From: Myxococcales bacterium
GTDB taxonomy: Bacteria; Myxococcota_A; Bradymonadia; UBA7976; UBA1532
Direction: 5' to 3'
Assembly: GCA_020633435.1 (NCBI GenBank)
Contig: JACKDP010000003.1
Span: 186,001 to 250,000, forward strand
Length of the DNA stretch: 64,000 bases
Shown: positions 62,150 to 64,000 of the stretch, one piece after another
How positions within the stretch are numbered: position 1 is the stretch's first letter
Layout of the letters: each line of letters starts with the position of its first letter
Program-made: the position numbers and the translations under genes
The notes under the pieces: model-generated
Databases searched by the model: none
What the model saw: only the letters and a program-made list of their open reading frames with translations
Told to the model about the DNA's origin: nothing

Positions 62150-63031
62150 ATGCGCGCGACGGATACCATCATCGTCAAGCAGGGCACCGGCGGGAAGGAC
62201 CAGCCGCGCGGGGAGATCCTCGTGACGATCTACGGGGCCAACATCGGCCGCAAGGTCGACCTGGATCCCTTCCGCCCCGCCGGCACCATCATCGGCCGGG
62301 ACGTCGACGCCGACATCGTGGCCGACGACGAGAGCGTGTCGCGGCGCCACTGCCGGCTGCTCGCCACCACCGAGGGCTGGGTCATCGAGGACCTGAAGAG
62401 CACCAACGGCACCTGGGTGGCGGGCCAGCAGACGAGCCGCACCCTGCTCTGCGATGGCGACCTCATCAAGGTCGGCAGCACCATCTACAAGTTCCTGTCC
62501 AACGCGAACGTCGAGGCCGCCTACCACGAAGAGATCTACCGGATGGCCATCTATGACGGCCTCACGCAGATCCACAACCGGCGGTACTTCGAGGAGTTCA
62601 CGGACCGCGAGATCATCCGCGCTCAGCGCCACGACCGCCCGCTGTCGCTCCTCATCTTCGATGTGGACCACTTCAAGCACATCAACGATGGCTTCGGTCA
62701 CCTGTCCGGCGACCACGTGCTGCGCACGATGGCGTCGCTGGTGCGCAGCCGGGTGCGGCGCGACGAGCTCTTCGCGCGCTACGCCGGCGACGAATTCGTG
62801 GTGGTGCTGCCCGAGACGGACTCGGGGCACGCGCTCGAGTTCGCCGAGACGCTGCGCAGCCTGGTGGCCCAGACGGAGTTCGTCTTCGACGCCCAGCGCC
62901 TGCCGGTGACCATCAGCGTGGGCGTGGGCGGGTGGTCGCGCGAGATGGACAGCCCCGAGCAGCTCGTGGGCGCCGCGGACCAGGCCCTCTACCGGGCGAA
63001 GGAGGCCGGGCGCAACCGGGCCAGCGTGTGA
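62150..63031 (+). CDS. FHA-GGDEF protein, probable diguanylate cyclase
   Basis: A 293-residue cytosolic protein. The FHA domain (about 25-115; GRD, SVSRRHC, STNGTWV) binds phosphothreonine, linking it to Ser/Thr kinases. The GGDEF domain (about 130-290) has YDGLTQIHNRRYFEE, IFDVDHFKHINDGFGH and the active site written AGDEF instead of GGDEF. AGDEF is found in some active enzymes. The product would be c-di-GMP. The I-site upstream reads RRDE, so feedback inhibition is probably weak or lost. It overlaps the next gene by 4 bases (GTGA). Confidence 0.93.
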   Translation: MRATDTIIVKQGTGGKDQPRGEILVTIYGANIGRKVDLDPFRPAGTIIGRDVDADIVADDESVSRRHCRLLATTEGWVIEDLKSTNGTWVAGQQTSRTLLCDGDLIKVGSTIYKFLSNANVEAAYHEEIYRMAIYDGLTQIHNRRYFEEFTDREIIRAQRHDRPLSLLIFDVDHFKHINDGFGHLSGDHVLRTMASLVRSRVRRDELFARYAGDEFVVVLPETDSGHALEFAETLRSLVAQTEFVFDAQRLPVTISVGVGGWSREMDSPEQLVGAADQALYRAKEAGRNRASV

Positions 63032-64000
63032 CGCGCCTCCCGGCCGGCTGCTGGCTCGTCCTGGCCCTCTGCTTCGGCGGCTGCGGCGACGATCTGCGCC
63101 TCGGCCTCTCGGGCTGCAGCCCCGGCGAGCCCTTCCCCGCCACCCCCGAGAACACCGTCGCCGCCGGCGCCCACGTCACCGTCACGGCCGCAGGCACCGA
63201 CTTCCTGCTCGCCCAGCGCGAGCTGCTGGCGGGCCTGCTGCTGGACGTCGGCCCCGATGGCTGGGTCCGGCTGCCTCTGCCCACCTTCGACTTCGGCAGC
63301 AACGGCGGCCTGGGCGTGGGCGTGCGCGACCTCGTGGCCGCCTTCGACCTGCGCACCGTCGATCTGCGGCTCGCCTTCCTGGCCGACCCGACGCGCCTGC
63401 GCATCGACATCCGCCGGGCCCGCATCCGGCTCGACGACGGGGTGGTCTGGGTCTCGGTCGGGGGCGACGCCGCCTGCCGCCTGGGCAACGGCCTCGACGC
63501 CGGCACCCCCCAGGCGGCCCTGCTGGACGCCGACTTCACCATCGACGTCACCCTCGGCGTCACCGAGGACGCCCGCCTCGACGTGCACGTGGACGTGCTG
63601 CCCTTCACCATCCACGGCCTCGACTTCGAGCTGCTCTACGACCCGAACCTGCCCGAGTGCGCCGACGGCAGCAGCTCGGCGGAGTGCCGCATCTCCTGCG
63701 GCGTCGGGGACGCGGCCGCCGAGATCGGCGAGGCGCTCTACGAAGCTTTCTCCATGCAGATCAATGGCTTGCTGGCGCCGGCCGTGCAGGTGATCGTGGA
63801 CGCCCTCGTGGGGCGCTTCACCCAGGACCCCCTGGCCATCGAGGGCAGCCTGCACCCGCGCGCCCTGGCGGGGCTGCTGCCCACGGCCACCGACGCCCAC
63901 CCGCTGCTGTTCAAGGCGGGGCCGAGCCCGGCGGGCATCACGCTGCGCAGCGCCGGGGCCGAGGGCGACGGCATCGGCCTCACCGCCGACATCGGCCTCG
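63028..64000 (+). CDS. Lipoprotein of unknown function, truncated by the window end
   Basis: An open frame of 324 codons running off the window. GTG start overlapping the FHA-GGDEF stop (GTGA). The signal peptide ends in GGCG, an acceptable lipobox. The mature part is beta-rich with alternating hydrophobics (DLRTVDLRLAFLADPTRLRI, DVTLGVTEDARLDVHVDV) and two short Cys groups (PECADGSSSAECRISC). It resembles lipid- or protein-binding domains but matches no family I know. Co-transcription with the FHA-GGDEF gene is likely. Confidence 0.6.
   Translation, partial: MTRLPAGCWLVLALCFGGCGDDLRLGLSGCSPGEPFPATPENTVAAGAHVTVTAAGTDFLLAQRELLAGLLLDVGPDGWVRLPLPTFDFGSNGGLGVGVRDLVAAFDLRTVDLRLAFLADPTRLRIDIRRARIRLDDGVVWVSVGGDAACRLGNGLDAGTPQAALLDADFTIDVTLGVTEDARLDVHVDVLPFTIHGLDFELLYDPNLPECADGSSSAECRISCGVGDAAAEIGEALYEAFSMQINGLLAPAVQVIVDALVGRFTQDPLAIEGSLHPRALAGLLPTATDAHPLLFKAGPSPAGITLRSAGAEGDGIGLTADIGL

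Overview
The window is very GC-rich DNA (by eye about 70% or more), densely packed with genes on both strands. It looks chromosomal and fits a Myxococcota (deltaproteobacterial) genome. Evidence for this: a large secreted protein with thrombospondin type 3 calcium repeats and a MYXO-CTERM-like tail; many Cys-rich lipoproteins; a Ser/Thr protein kinase with an N-terminal zinc ribbon; a protein of the MXAN_5187 C-terminal-domain type; two Lon proteases, as in Myxococcus; and a LexA-like box close to the published Myxococcus motif. There is no rRNA, CRISPR array or prophage. One intact insertion sequence is present.

Layout. 1-8.8 kb: YihY/BrkB membrane protein, lipoproteins, the TSP3-repeat surface protein, queF, a YceI-like periplasmic protein and an unknown multi-spanning membrane protein. 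8.9-10.1 kb: a complete IS5-type element flanked by CTAG, inserted exactly at the stop codon of radA. 10.1-13.6 kb: radA, a secreted protein and a tail-anchored kinase, all on the minus strand. 13.7-20.6 kb: two large overlapping DUF3857/TPR/transglutaminase-like genes, the second apparently catalytically dead. 20.6-23 kb: small lipoproteins and an S1-domain (RpsA-like) protein. 23.1-26.4 kb: prkA and a yeaH/yhbH-like gene, ending in a 14-bp tandem repeat. 26.4-32.6 kb: the classical tig-clpP-clpX-lon order, with an unusual ClpX. 32.8-33.6 kb: six tRNA genes. 33.6-35.9 kb: tRNA-Thr, an amidase, rph and rdgB, tightly linked. 36-39 kb: three overlapping or adjacent secreted-protein genes. 39-46 kb: a radical SAM protein behind a LexA-like box, a 1064-residue lipoprotein hydrolase coupled to a beta-barrel protein, and an HTTM-like membrane protein. 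46-54 kb: moaB, the MXAN_5187-type protein, two overlapping glycosyltransferases and a modular lipoprotein. 54-64 kb: a sugar nucleotidyltransferase, a second Lon, mutY, a queuosine-salvage homologue, an acyl-CoA dehydrogenase, an FHA-GGDEF protein and a partial lipoprotein that runs off the end.

Themes. Protein quality control is concentrated here: trigger factor, ClpP, a variant ClpX, two Lons, the PrkA kinase and its usual partner. DNA maintenance is represented by RadA, MutY, RdgB and a SplB-like radical SAM protein. About a third of the genes encode exported lipoproteins or envelope proteins of unknown role. Queuosine appears twice: QueF for synthesis and a DUF2419-type protein for salvage. 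No gene lacks coverage for more than 300 bases; the longest empty stretches are about 220 bases (7683-7906, 22927-23141 and 32640-32871).

All function calls come from reading translated sequence and remembered family features. No database search was run.
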